Positions 1-9,677 of a stretch of DNA of 64,000 nt are shown here, one piece after another. The stretch's first letter is position 1. Each line of letters begins with the position of its first letter. The notes under the pieces were generated by a model. The model saw nothing but the letters and a program-made list of their open reading frames with translations. It was not told the origin of the DNA and ran no database searches. The translations under genes and the position numbers were made by a program. The DNA is from Variovorax beijingensis (GTDB lineage: Bacteria > Pseudomonadota > Gammaproteobacteria > Burkholderiales > Burkholderiaceae_C). The stretch lies in NCBI RefSeq assembly GCF_003951285.1, contig NZ_RXFQ01000008.1, positions 248,001 through 312,000 on the forward strand. The letters run 5' to 3'.

Positions 1-3000
1 CGGTCTTCGGCAGCCTCAGCCTGGGCGCCGAGACCATCGAGCAGGGCGGCATCGTGCGGGCGCCGCTGGGCCTGCTGACGCTGGGAACCGGCGCGGAGGT
101 CGGCGCGGTGACCGAGCGCGTGAACCTGCTCGCGGGCAGCATCACCTCGGTAAGCGGCGCCGGGCTCGCGATGCCCTACGGCGGCACGGTCGACGGCCTG
201 AGCTATGCATACAACGGCCAGGCTGTGCAACTCGACAGCGTGGGCGCGTTGACGCGCGGCATCTCGGTGGTGGCCAGGCACCTGGATGCGCAGGGCGGCG
301 CCGTGCTCGACCTGTCGGGCGGCGGCACGCTCTCGGGCGCCGGCTTCGTGAGCGGGCGGGGCGGTTCGGTCGACGTGCTGAACACGCCGCTCGCCAATGC
401 GAATCCCGCCAACGGCTACAGCAGCGCGGGCAACGCGGTGTATGCGATCGTGCCCGGCAGCGCCGCGCGCTATGCGCCGGTGGCGCCCGAGGCGGGCTTC
501 GGCACGCCGGGCATCGGCCGGCAGATCACCGTGCCTGCGGGCATTCCGGGCTTGCCCGCCGGAACCTACACGCTGATGCCGTCGAACTACGCGCTGCTGC
601 CGGGCGCATTCAGGGTGGAGATCGGCACGGCCGACGGCATCGGCCTTGCGGGGACCAGCGGCGTGGGCAACGGCTCGTATCTCACGCCCGGCTACCTGGG
701 CGTGGCGCACACGCCGATCCGCGATGCGGTGCCCACCCAGATCCTGGTCACTCCGGGCGACAAGGTGCGCAGCCACGCGAGCTACAACGAGACCGGCTAC
801 AACGCCTTCGTGCTTGCCGACGCCGAGCGGCGCGGCTTCCTGCGCGGCATGCTCACCTCGGACGCGAAGACGCTGGACGTCTTCCTGGAGAAGCCCTGGG
901 ACGACGACGCCGAGCGCACCGGGCTTGCGTTCGACGGCGAACTGTTCCTGGGCGCCGCGGCCGGAACGCAGGGCTTCGGCGGGACCGTGAATGTCCGCAA
1001 CGTGCGCGAGATACTGGGCGCCGGACAGACGGCGGCCACCGGCCTGGAAGGCGCCTCCGTCCACGACGAAGCGCTGAACCGGCTGGGCGCCGCGCGCCTG
1101 GTGATCAACGGCAGCATCGCCCCCGTCTATGGGCAGGCCGGCCGCGTGGCCACCATCGCCGGCAATGGCAGCCTTGTCGTGCGCAGTGGCGCGCGCCTGT
1201 CGGCTGCCGACATCGTGCTGGCGAGCGGTCCCAGCAACGCTGGCGACCCGGCCATCACCATCGAGCAGGGGGCGTCGATCAGCACTGTCGGCCGCCAGGC
1301 CATCGCCTACGACTCCAACGACGGCTACGTGTTCTCCGGCAACGGCGTGCTGGCGCTGTCCAACGGCTGGTTCAATCTGATGCTGGCGCCGGCCAGCGCA
1401 GATCTCCAGCCCGTGACGGTCAATGTCGGCAGCTGCGTGAGCGCGGCGTGCAGCGGCGAGACCCGGCTGGTGTCCGAAGGCACGCTCGCGGTCGCTACCG
1501 ATGGCTCGCTGACGCTGGCAGACAACGTGTCCTACGGCACGCGCAATCTCGTGCTGGCGCTCGCCGCAGTGAACCTGGGCGACGATGCGCGCATTGCCGC
1601 CGCGGACGCCAACGGGCAACTGCCGCGCGGCCTCGTGCTGAACCAGGCAAGGCTCGGCCAATTGCTGGCCGGCAACACGGCCACAGGCGCCCCGGCGCTG
1701 GAGACGCTGGTGCTCAATGCGCGCGACGCGGTGAACATCTACGGCGCGGCCAGCCTCGATGCCTCCAGCCTGGAGCGGCTGGTGCTCGGCACGCCCGCCA
1801 TCTATGGCTACGGCGCCGCAAGCGACGTCGCTTCGATCCGCGCCGGCGAGTTCCTCTGGACCGGTTCGGAAAACAAACCCGGCGCGGCGATGCCCGGATT
1901 GCTGGGCGAGGGCACGCTCGACATCGCCGCCCGCTCGATCGTGCTGGGCCACGGCCCTTATGCGCAACCGACCAACGTCGCGGCGGATGCACGGCTCGCG
2001 CTGGGCTTTGCCGACGTGAAGCTGACGGCCACCGAACGCTTTACTTCCGATGGCAAGAGTTCGCTGTCGGTGTACCACCGGCAGGGCGCGTACGTGCCCG
2101 GCCAGGGGCATGCGAACGAGGGCGGCAACCTCGCGATCACGTCGCCGCTCGTCACGGGGCAGGCCGCCTCGACGACGCGGATCACGGCGGGCGGCGCCAT
2201 CGTGGTGGCCGCGCCCCAAGGCACGGGCGCAACGGCGTCGAGCGATGCGCTGGGCGCCACACTGGAACTGCGGGGGAAGAGCGTCGGCCTGGAGGGCAGC
2301 GTCGTGCTGCCCTCCGGGAGGCTGGTGCTCGCGGCGACCGGGGACGTCGTGCTCGGTGCCGGCTCGCGCATCGACCTGGCCGGCCGCAAGACCGCGCTGT
2401 TCGATGTCGACAAGTACAGCTGGGGCGGCGACCTCGTGCTCTCCAGCGAGGCGGGCAACATCGCGCAGGCGGCGGGCTCCGTCATCGACGTGTCCGCGCG
2501 CAACAACCGCGGCGGCACCGTCGAGGCGAGCGCGCTCGGCGCTGGTGCGGGCCGCGTCGGCCTCGCGGGCACGGTCCTGGGCAGCAGCAGCGGCAGCTAC
2601 GACGCGGGCGGCACGGTCGTACCCTACGACGCGGCCGAGCTCACGGTGCGTGCGCAGACGCTCGACGACTTCGCGGGCCTGAACAATCGCCTGAACGCAG
2701 GCGGCGTGTTCGGCGCGCGCCGTTTCCAGATCAAGCAGGGCGACCTCGCCGTGGGCGACGAGGTGAAGGCGCGCGAGGTGTCGATCGCATTGGACGGCGG
2801 CAGCCTGCGTGTGGACGGCCGCATCGACGCGAGCGGCTACCAGGTCGGCTCGATCCACCTGGCGGCGCGCAACGACCTTACGGTGAATGGCACGCTCGAT
2901 GCCCATGGCACGGGCCTGCGCGTGGACAGCTACGGCAAGATCATCGACAGCCCCAACCGGGCCATCGTGGACCTGACCAGCAGCGAAGGCATGCTGACGC

Positions 3001-6000
3001 TGGGCAGCGGCGCGCGCATCGACCTGCGCGCCGGCACCGACGTGGCCGTGGGACCGAATGCCGGCCAGAACGACGGCCGCGCGCGCGGCACGCTCGACCT
3101 GAATGCGCCGCGCGTGGGCGCCAACGACGTGGCGGTCACCGTCGACGGCACGCCCGCGATCCAGGGCGCGAAGACCATCGCGGTCAACGCCTTTCGCAGC
3201 TATGACGATGCGCCGCTGGCCGATTTGCCCGACGTGTCGGGCCACCGGCCGCAGCTCATCACGCAGGACTATCTCGACCGCATCGACACGGACAGCCAGG
3301 CCTTCGTCGATGCTGCGTTCGCCAACGCGGAGCTGGGCCGCAGGCTCTCGGGCCTGGGCCGCTACCACCTGCGCCCCGGCGTGCAGATCGTGAGCGACCG
3401 CGTGAACAACCCGAACGGCGACCTCACGGTGGACGGCGACCTGGACTTTTCGGGCTACCGCTACGGTCCCGATGCCAACCGCGGCGATCCGGCCCGGCGC
3501 GGCTTCGGCGAGCCGGGCCGGCTGGTGATTCGTGCGGCCGGCAATCTCAACATCCACGGCGGCATCAACGACGGCTTTGCGCCGCCCGCCGCCACGCCCG
3601 ACGACAGCGGCTGGGTGCTGACCGAGGCGCGCAAGAACGGCGGCCCCTACACGCCCAACGGCGGCGACATCGTCGTGCCGATCGACGGCGTGGTGCTGGA
3701 CACCGGCACCCGCTTTCCGGCCGGCTCGACCCTCAACTACAGCGTGGCCGTCGCCGCGATGACGCTGCCGGCGGGCACCGTGCTGCCGGTGGATGCCGTG
3801 CTGGCCGGCGCGCTCGGCCTGTCGGCGGGCACGGTGATCGGCGCCAACATCTACAACGCCGACGGGTCCATCGCCCATGCGGCGGGCACGGTGCTGCCGG
3901 GCGCCGTGACGCTGGAGGCGGGCATGCGGCTCGGTGCGGGCACGGCGCTGCGCGGCGCAGCGCAGGTCGGCGCGCTCACCTGGCCCAAGGGCGTGGCGCT
4001 GCCGGTCGAGATGACCACCACGGCCCAGGTCAACCTCGCGCGCGGATCGCTCATTCCCTCGATGACGTTCGTGGAGCTGCCGGGCGACCAGCCCATCAAT
4101 TTGCGGCCCGCCGCGAACGGCGCGCAAGGGCGCAACTGGGCCGTTGCTCCGATGCTCGGCGAGGGCGCCACCTCGTGGAACCTCCAGCTGGTGGCGGGCG
4201 CCGATCTCGGTTCGGCCGACCGGCGCGCGCTCAACCCCTCGTCCAAGGCCGCCATCAGGCTGGGCGACACGCACTACGTGATGACCCACACGATCGGCCG
4301 GGCCAAGGCCTGGGCCGAAGGCAACTTCATGGGGTATCCGGCGGGCACGCCGGTGTCTGCCGACGAATTGTTCTGGTGCGACATCGATCCGACCCAATGC
4401 TCCGACGACGGTCCGCCCTCCATCGCGGGCAGCCAGCCCGCGTCGGCGGCCTTCAGCGTGGTGCGCACCGGCACCGGCGACCTGGACCTGTCCGCGGCCG
4501 GCGACATCCGCATGGATTCGCTCTACGGCATCTACACCGCCGGCTCGGCAACGGCGGCCGACGCTGCGTACAACCGCGCGCGCGGCAGGGAGGCCGACGG
4601 CACGGTCATCGGCCCGCAGCCCGACCTGCTCGACTACGCGAGCAGCCTGGCGGCCTACCGCGCCTGGTATCCCGACCAGGGCGGCAACGTGCGCATTGCC
4701 GCGGGCGGCAACCTGGTGGGCGACATCACCGGCGCGCCGACGACCAGCGTGGTGCCGGGCAACTGGCTCTGGCGCCAGGGCTCGGGCACGGCGGCCATCG
4801 ACACGCCGATCCCCACGTCGTGGTGGATCAACTTCGGCACCTACGCCAGGAGCACCACCGCCACGCCCGACCTGGTCGGCTTCACCGGCATCGGCACGCT
4901 GGGCGGCGGCAACGTCAGCATCCGGGTGGGAGGCGAGGCCGGCACGATCGACCTGCGCGGCGAGCAGGTCGCGCAGCAGAGCGTCGATCACCGCAGCCAG
5001 GGGCTGGTGGTCGCGGTTGGCAGCACGGGCCGGGTCGGCGCCGACGGCGCGCTCACACTCACGGGCGGTGGCGACATCGACATGCGCATCGCGGGCGCGC
5101 TCAACCCGCAGCGCAAGCTCAGCCCCGGCGCGGAAACGCTCGTGCTCACGGGCGCCATCGCCAACCTGCGCGGCGCGACCGAACTCGCCGCCGCCGCCAT
5201 CGGCAGTGTCGGCCTGCAGTATCAGGCTCGGAGTTCCGACCCCACCGATCCGCGCGACATGGACCCTTTCAGGGCCGCCTATGCCGATGCACGCGGCGGC
5301 ATCAACCTCGTGCCGGGCGACACCGCCATGCGCCTGGAGACGCGCGGCGACCTGGCGATGGGCGGGGCGGCCGATGCGGGCCGCAGCGCAACGCCAAACA
5401 CCTCGGGCTACCTGCTGGGGGGGCAGACGCAATCCGGCGGCGGCCAGAGCGCGTTCTCGCTGTGGACCGCGCGCAGCGCGATCGAACTGGTTTCGGCCGG
5501 CGGCAACCTGACGCCCACCATGGCAACGGGCGACAAGAGCCAGATCGGGACCGCCGCGGCAGACGCATGGATCGTCTACCCCTCGATCTTCCGCGCGGCC
5601 GCGCTTTCGGGAAGCCTCTACTACGGCTATGCGGCGCTGCCGCAGACGGTCGGGTTGCCCGAAACCCTCGTGTATGGCCTGACCCTCGCGCCTTCGGCCA
5701 CAGGTGAACTGGAGATGCTCGCGGGCGGATCGATCTATGCGGGCCAGTACGCGGTCGGCATGTCGGGTTCGGGCACGCCCGTACCGACACCATTGAACCC
5801 GGCGTTCCTGGGCGCGACCGATCCGAGCAACATCCTCGTGACCAACATCTCGCGGGAGGGCCCGGCGTTTTCCACCAGCGCCTTCGCGCCCACGACCCTG
5901 TTCGCGTTCGGCGCGAACAGCGCCGCGATGCCGCTGGGCCGCGCTGAAGATGCGCCGCCCATCAGGTTCTATGCGGCCGGCGGCGACATCATCGGCCTGA

Positions 6001-7607
6001 AGACGGGCGAGGTGGTGCAGAAGAACGGCGGCGCGACCACCTGGTACAACGCCGCCGCGCCGGTGTGGATCAAGGCCGGCCGGGACATCGTCAACACCGG
6101 CGTGGCGCCCGGCACCACCACCGGCGCGTCCGCGGAACTCGACGGTGCCAGGCTGCGCGGCAACCTGATCGTCCACGACAACCCGACCGACGTTTCCGTC
6201 GTCTCCGCCGGCCGCGACATCCTCTACGCCAACCTCGACGTCGCCGGCCCCGGCACGCTGGAAGTTTCCGCGGGCCGCAACCTGCTGCAGGAAGACCGCG
6301 GCGGCATCGCCTCGATCGGGCCGATCGTGCCGGGCGACACCCGGCGGGGTGAGTCGATCGCGCTGATGGCGGGCGTGGGTGCCCAGGGCCTCGACATGTC
6401 GGCGATCCGCGCGCGCTACCTCGATCCGTCGAAGCGCGCCGGTGCCGGTGCGCCGCTGGCCGGCCAGCCCGGCAAGGCCGCCAGGACCTACGAGGCGGAA
6501 CTCGCCGCGTGGCTGAACGCACGCTACGGCTTCAGCGGCGACACCACGCAGGCCCTCGCGTATTTCGATGCGCTGGCGCCGGAGCAGCAGCGCATCTTCC
6601 TGCGCGAGGTGTACTACGCCGAGCTGCGCGAGGGTGGCCGCGAATACAACGACCGCGGCAGCAGCCGCTTCGGCTCGTACCTGCGCGGCCGCGAGATGAT
6701 CGCCACGCTGTTCCCCGACCGCGATGCGGCCGGCAACGAGATCGTGCGCGGCGGCGACATCACGATGTTCGGCGGCTCGGGCGTGCGCACCAATTTCGGT
6801 GGCGACATCGAGATGCTCGCGCCGGGCGGCAAGATCATCCTCGGCGTGCAGGGCGAGGTGCCGCCGGCCACCTCGGGCGTGATGACGCAGGGCGAGGGCG
6901 ACATCCGCCTCTTCAGCGAAGGCAGCCTGCTGCTGGGCCTGTCGCGCATCATGACCACATTCGGCGGCGACATCTTCGCCTGGTCCGAGAAGGGCGACAT
7001 CAATGCCGGCCGCGGCTCCAAGACCACGGTGCTGTACACGCCACCCAAGCGCGTGTACGACGGCGTGGGCAATGTCGAGGTTTCCCCGCAGGCACCGAGT
7101 TCGGGCGCGGGCATCGCCACGCTGGCGCCGATTGCCGAGGTGCCGCCGGGCGACGTCGATCTGATCGCGCCGCTGGGCACCATCGACGCGGGCGAAGCGG
7201 GCATCCGCGTGTCGGGCAACGTCAACGTCGCGGCGCTGCAGGTGGTGAATGCGGCCAACATCCAGGTGAAGGGCGAATCGAGCGGCCTGCCGATGATGGC
7301 TTCGGTGAACGTGGGTGCCCTGACGAACGCCAGCGCGGCCGCCTCGCAGGCCAGCATGGCGGCGCAGGACGTGATGCAGCGCGAGCGTGCCGCGGCGCGC
7401 CAGGCCTTGCCCTCGGTGTTCACCGTGCGCGTGCTGGGCTTCGGCAACGAGCCGGCAAGCGGCAGCGACACGCCTTCGGACAAGGCGGCGACGCCGGTGA
7501 GCTACAACCCGCGCAGCGTGATTCGCGTGCTGGGCGGTGCAGGGAACCTGCCACCCTCGGCGAGCCGGCAGCTGACCGACGAGGAGCGCGCCAATCTGCA
7601 ACGCTGA
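1..7607 (+). CDS. Giant TpsA/filamentous-haemagglutinin-like exoprotein, DUF3739 C-terminus (5' end outside window)
   Basis: The frame is open from base 3 to a TGA at 7605-7607, giving the last 2534 residues of a giant secreted protein. Codons before the first GTG (base 54) align with the paralogue at 14239-27969 (shared VRAPLG context), so the gene continues upstream. The sequence is Gly/Ala/Asp-rich and full of beta-helix-like repeats. The C-terminal part carries the block found in DUF3739 FHA-family proteins (YYAELREGGREYN, SYLRGREMIATLFP, ending in LPSVFTVRVLGFGNE). By family knowledge such TpsA proteins cross the outer membrane through a TpsB pore and act at the surface. No C-terminal toxin or CDI module is present. 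It is clearly paralogous to the second TpsA, with a shorter equivalent region. The exported cargo role is inferred because the TPS signal domain lies outside the window. Confidence 0.85.
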   Translation, partial: VFGSLSLGAETIEQGGIVRAPLGLLTLGTGAEVGAVTERVNLLAGSITSVSGAGLAMPYGGTVDGLSYAYNGQAVQLDSVGALTRGISVVARHLDAQGGAVLDLSGGGTLSGAGFVSGRGGSVDVLNTPLANANPANGYSSAGNAVYAIVPGSAARYAPVAPEAGFGTPGIGRQITVPAGIPGLPAGTYTLMPSNYALLPGAFRVEIGTADGIGLAGTSGVGNGSYLTPGYLGVAHTPIRDAVPTQILVTPGDKVRSHASYNETGYNAFVLADAERRGFLRGMLTSDAKTLDVFLEKPWDDDAERTGLAFDGELFLGAAAGTQGFGGTVNVRNVREILGAGQTAATGLEGASVHDEALNRLGAARLVINGSIAPVYGQAGRVATIAGNGSLVVRSGARLSAADIVLASGPSNAGDPAITIEQGASISTVGRQAIAYDSNDGYVFSGNGVLALSNGWFNLMLAPASADLQPVTVNVGSCVSAACSGETRLVSEGTLAVATDGSLTLADNVSYGTRNLVLALAAVNLGDDARIAAADANGQLPRGLVLNQARLGQLLAGNTATGAPALETLVLNARDAVNIYGAASLDASSLERLVLGTPAIYGYGAASDVASIRAGEFLWTGSENKPGAAMPGLLGEGTLDIAARSIVLGHGPYAQPTNVAADARLALGFADVKLTATERFTSDGKSSLSVYHRQGAYVPGQGHANEGGNLAITSPLVTGQAASTTRITAGGAIVVAAPQGTGATASSDALGATLELRGKSVGLEGSVVLPSGRLVLAATGDVVLGAGSRIDLAGRKTALFDVDKYSWGGDLVLSSEAGNIAQAAGSVIDVSARNNRGGTVEASALGAGAGRVGLAGTVLGSSSGSYDAGGTVVPYDAAELTVRAQTLDDFAGLNNRLNAGGVFGARRFQIKQGDLAVGDEVKAREVSIALDGGSLRVDGRIDASGYQVGSIHLAARNDLTVNGTLDAHGTGLRVDSYGKIIDSPNRAIVDLTSSEGMLTLGSGARIDLRAGTDVAVGPNAGQNDGRARGTLDLNAPRVGANDVAVTVDGTPAIQGAKTIAVNAFRSYDDAPLADLPDVSGHRPQLITQDYLDRIDTDSQAFVDAAFANAELGRRLSGLGRYHLRPGVQIVSDRVNNPNGDLTVDGDLDFSGYRYGPDANRGDPARRGFGEPGRLVIRAAGNLNIHGGINDGFAPPAATPDDSGWVLTEARKNGGPYTPNGGDIVVPIDGVVLDTGTRFPAGSTLNYSVAVAAMTLPAGTVLPVDAVLAGALGLSAGTVIGANIYNADGSIAHAAGTVLPGAVTLEAGMRLGAGTALRGAAQVGALTWPKGVALPVEMTTTAQVNLARGSLIPSMTFVELPGDQPINLRPAANGAQGRNWAVAPMLGEGATSWNLQLVAGADLGSADRRALNPSSKAAIRLGDTHYVMTHTIGRAKAWAEGNFMGYPAGTPVSADELFWCDIDPTQCSDDGPPSIAGSQPASAAFSVVRTGTGDLDLSAAGDIRMDSLYGIYTAGSATAADAAYNRARGREADGTVIGPQPDLLDYASSLAAYRAWYPDQGGNVRIAAGGNLVGDITGAPTTSVVPGNWLWRQGSGTAAIDTPIPTSWWINFGTYARSTTATPDLVGFTGIGTLGGGNVSIRVGGEAGTIDLRGEQVAQQSVDHRSQGLVVAVGSTGRVGADGALTLTGGGDIDMRIAGALNPQRKLSPGAETLVLTGAIANLRGATELAAAAIGSVGLQYQARSSDPTDPRDMDPFRAAYADARGGINLVPGDTAMRLETRGDLAMGGAADAGRSATPNTSGYLLGGQTQSGGGQSAFSLWTARSAIELVSAGGNLTPTMATGDKSQIGTAAADAWIVYPSIFRAAALSGSLYYGYAALPQTVGLPETLVYGLTLAPSATGELEMLAGGSIYAGQYAVGMSGSGTPVPTPLNPAFLGATDPSNILVTNISREGPAFSTSAFAPTTLFAFGANSAAMPLGRAEDAPPIRFYAAGGDIIGLKTGEVVQKNGGATTWYNAAAPVWIKAGRDIVNTGVAPGTTTGASAELDGARLRGNLIVHDNPTDVSVVSAGRDILYANLDVAGPGTLEVSAGRNLLQEDRGGIASIGPIVPGDTRRGESIALMAGVGAQGLDMSAIRARYLDPSKRAGAGAPLAGQPGKAARTYEAELAAWLNARYGFSGDTTQALAYFDALAPEQQRIFLREVYYAELREGGREYNDRGSSRFGSYLRGREMIATLFPDRDAAGNEIVRGGDITMFGGSGVRTNFGGDIEMLAPGGKIILGVQGEVPPATSGVMTQGEGDIRLFSEGSLLLGLSRIMTTFGGDIFAWSEKGDINAGRGSKTTVLYTPPKRVYDGVGNVEVSPQAPSSGAGIATLAPIAEVPPGDVDLIAPLGTIDAGEAGIRVSGNVNVAALQVVNAANIQVKGESSGLPMMASVNVGALTNASAAASQASMAAQDVMQRERAAARQALPSVFTVRVLGFGNEPASGSDTPSDKAATPVSYNPRSVIRVLGGAGNLPPSASRQLTDEERANLQR

Positions 7608-7724
7608 CCCGTGCCGGGCGCCCCGGCCGGTGGGCGCATCCGTTCCTTCCTTGCCTCAAGGCCTGGCCGTCCCCGCAACCGGAACTCCGGGTGCGGATGT
7701 GCCGGGCGCTCAGCGAAAACGATC

Positions 7725-8339
7725 ATGACTCCCAATTCCCTGGCCATTCGCAGTGCTCCGCACCGGTTCTCCCTGGTATTCCCGCAGGCCTGGCGCCTGG
7801 TCGACGCCATCGGGATGCCCGCACCTGAAGTGCGCGCTCCGGCAAGGCCGGCTGCTGCGCCTGCCTGCGACCTGCAGGCCCATCTGGTGGCGCACTATGC
7901 CCAGCTGCACCGGCGCCTCGGCCGGCAGCTCGGATGCCGGGATCTCGCGAGTGAGTGCCTGCACGAGGCATGGCTTCGGCTGGGCGAGCGCCAGCCGCGC
8001 GAGGCGCCGGCCAACGCCGACGCCTACATCTACCGGGTGGCCTTCAATCTTGCGATGGACAGCATCCGCTCGCGCGAGCGCTGGCTGGGATCGGCCGAGG
8101 AGGGCGCGGACTTCGACGCCATCGCCGACCTGCAGCCCGGCCCGGAGCTCATCGCGCAGGCGCGCTCGGAGGTGGCAGCGGTGGACCGCGCCATGCAGCG
8201 CCTGCCGCGCCGCCACCAGTCGATGCTGCTTGCGCTGCGCTGGCACGAGATGTCGCGCCAGGAAGTGGCCCGGCGCCACGGCATCTCGGTGCGCAAGGTG
8301 GACACCGCGCTCAGGCAGGCCCTTGGCGAACTGCGCTGA
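7725..8339 (+). CDS. FecI-like ECF RNA polymerase sigma factor without adjacent FecR
   Basis: A 204-residue protein starting at the ATG after GATC, 117 bp downstream of the first tpsA. Region 2 is recognisable around residues 75-125 (CLHEAWLRL, then YIYRVAFNLAMDSIRSRERW). A region 4 helix-turn-helix lies around residues 160-204 (RRHQSMLLALRW, EVARRHGISVRKVDTALRQAL). Residues 1-50 form an extra, Pro/Ala-rich N-terminal extension. FecI-type sigma factors direct transcription of surface-signalled genes and normally sit beside a FecR anti-sigma. None is adjacent here; the only FecR in the window follows the second sigma at 12576. It may share that FecR or act constitutively, which is inference. 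In-frame upstream codons exist, but they fall in poorly conserved sequence. Confidence 0.82.
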   Translation: MTPNSLAIRSAPHRFSLVFPQAWRLVDAIGMPAPEVRAPARPAAAPACDLQAHLVAHYAQLHRRLGRQLGCRDLASECLHEAWLRLGERQPREAPANADAYIYRVAFNLAMDSIRSRERWLGSAEEGADFDAIADLQPGPELIAQARSEVAAVDRAMQRLPRRHQSMLLALRWHEMSRQEVARRHGISVRKVDTALRQALGELR

Positions 8340-8435
8340 AGCCGTGAGGTGCGCAGTGGGCACGGCGCAGCCTGCATGCATGCCGGCGCCGCGCATCCCG
8401 TTGCACGCCGATTCAGGAAGTGGAGGAAGTCGATC

Positions 8436-9053
8436 ATGAAGTGGATGTCGCCGCTGCGGGTCACCATGCAGGAACTCGATGCCAGGCTCTCGAAGATCGT
8501 CGAGCGCGCGCGCGAAGGGCCGGTGGCCGTCAACCGGTACGGCTCGCCGTGGGTGTGGATCGTCAGCCACCAGGCCTGGGTCCAGGCCGACAACCTGCGT
8601 GCGCTGGTGCCGCCGGGCCACCCGCTCGTGGCGCTGCGCGAGCAGGTGGAGGATGCCCTGCGGCACGAGCGCGCGCTGCTGGCCGACCTGGAGAGCCGGT
8701 ACGGCAGCACGATCGACGCCGCGACGCTCTTCAAGTGCCTGATGCTGCAGATCATCTATTCGCTCGAAGACGCACAGAAGGTGCACGAGAGCCTGGCCTA
8801 CAACATGCTGTTCCGCTGGTTCGTGGGCTTCGAGAAGTTTGCCGACGAGCTGCCCGGACGTGCCGAGTTCACGCGCGAGCTGCAGGCCGTGGGGGCCGAT
8901 CCGCGCGCCGTGCGGGTGGTCACGCGCTGTCTCTCCAGCACCTTCCTTCAGGAGTCGGGCGATGGCGATTTCCGGGTCAACCGCGGGCTGCTGCACGCGC
9001 TGTCCCACTGGGCCTCCGCGCCCGACGCTCGCTCGCACGAAGTGGCACGCTAG
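8436..9053 (+). CDS. Phd/YefM-like domain fused to IS5-type transposase N-terminal domain (PhdA-like)
   Basis: A 205-residue protein with a strong Shine-Dalgarno (GGAGG near 8422) before the ATG. Residues about 5-55 resemble Phd/YefM antitoxin N-domains (MQELDARLSKIVERAREGPV, then NRYGSPWVWIVSHQAW). Residues about 93-125 resemble the N-terminal domain of IS5-family transposases (LFKCLMLQIIYSLEDAQKVHESL is split here: LFKCLMLQIIYSL, then YNMLFRWFVGF). There is no DDE catalytic domain, no terminal inverted repeats and no partner toxin. P. aeruginosa has a Phd-like protein (PhdA, recalled as PA0691) between pdtA and pdtB. The shared neighbourhood suggests this is the counterpart and is part of the TPS locus, not an insertion-sequence remnant. 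The molecular role is unknown. Confidence 0.7.
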   Translation: MKWMSPLRVTMQELDARLSKIVERAREGPVAVNRYGSPWVWIVSHQAWVQADNLRALVPPGHPLVALREQVEDALRHERALLADLESRYGSTIDAATLFKCLMLQIIYSLEDAQKVHESLAYNMLFRWFVGFEKFADELPGRAEFTRELQAVGADPRAVRVVTRCLSSTFLQESGDGDFRVNRGLLHALSHWASAPDARSHEVAR

Positions 9054-9096
9054 GGGAGGCGGCAAGATGCGGATCCGCCGGCGCGGACCCTGCGCG

Positions 9097-9549
9097 CTAG
9101 CGATGGGCTTCGGCGGGCGCCACCCTGACGATGCCCGGTCCCTTCGGCTGCACGATGGCCGGTGCGGCGATGCGCTCGGTCGTTCCGGCTTTCTCGATCA
9201 CTACCGCGTCGGCCTCGATGGCCGCCAGCGTGACCGACCGGCCCAGCGCGTCGCCGACCTGGTAGGGCCTGGGCGCCGCATCGTTGACGGCCAGCACGGC
9301 CACACCCTCTTGGCCCGTGCCCTTGATCAACCCCTTGACGGCAACGTTCGCCCGCAGCTCGCCGGGGCCGAACCACGCGGCCAGGGCCCCGGCCGTGGGG
9401 TCGGCTGCCGCCGCCGGCGCGGATGCGGCCGGAACCTGCGGCGCGGGCCGGGACAGCAGGTGGACCCAGGTCGCCACCCCCGCAACGGCCAGCAGCAGGC
9501 CGGCGGCGTGGACCAGGGTTCTGGCGGACAGCTTCACAGGATCGGTCAT
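9097..9549 (-). CDS. gspC: Type II secretion GspC-like inner-membrane protein
   Basis: A 150-residue protein with one N-terminal membrane segment (about residues 14-30, AAGLLLAVAGVATWVHLL), an Ala/Pro-rich linker, and a periplasmic domain resembling the GspC homology region (LRANVAVKGLIKG, AVLAVNDAAPRPYQVGDAL). In T2SS this protein links the inner-membrane platform to the GspD secretin. It lacks an obvious C-terminal PDZ domain, as in short GspC/N-type proteins. It is divergent from gspH-I-J at 9678, and the 128-bp gap presumably holds both promoters. No gspD, E, F, G, K, L or M is nearby, so a working apparatus needs partners encoded elsewhere. Confidence 0.72.
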   Translation of the reverse strand: MTDPVKLSARTLVHAAGLLLAVAGVATWVHLLSRPAPQVPAASAPAAAADPTAGALAAWFGPGELRANVAVKGLIKGTGQEGVAVLAVNDAAPRPYQVGDALGRSVTLAAIEADAVVIEKAGTTERIAAPAIVQPKGPGIVRVAPAEAHR

Positions 9550-9677
9550 CGGTATTCCCCATGCGGTTGCCGCTGCTGCGGCATTCGGGTTCCATGTCTA
9601 TCACGGTGGCATTGGCGCTTCGTGTCAGGCGCTGTTTTCACTCCAGCATCACGGAGTGTTCCTAGCATCGGCGCAAG

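Noticed and set aside
1..7607. First tpsA as a degraded pseudogene
   Set aside because: It only looks truncated because the window starts inside it. The frame is intact through base 3 and ends with a normal DUF3739 C-terminus.
7000..7607. A contact-dependent inhibition toxin at the TpsA C-terminus, with an immunity gene after it
   Set aside because: Both TpsA proteins end in the same conserved DUF3739 sequence with no variable toxin domain. The next gene is a sigma factor, not an immunity protein.
8436..9053. An insertion sequence
   Set aside because: Only the transposase N-domain is present, with no catalytic core, terminal repeats or target duplication.
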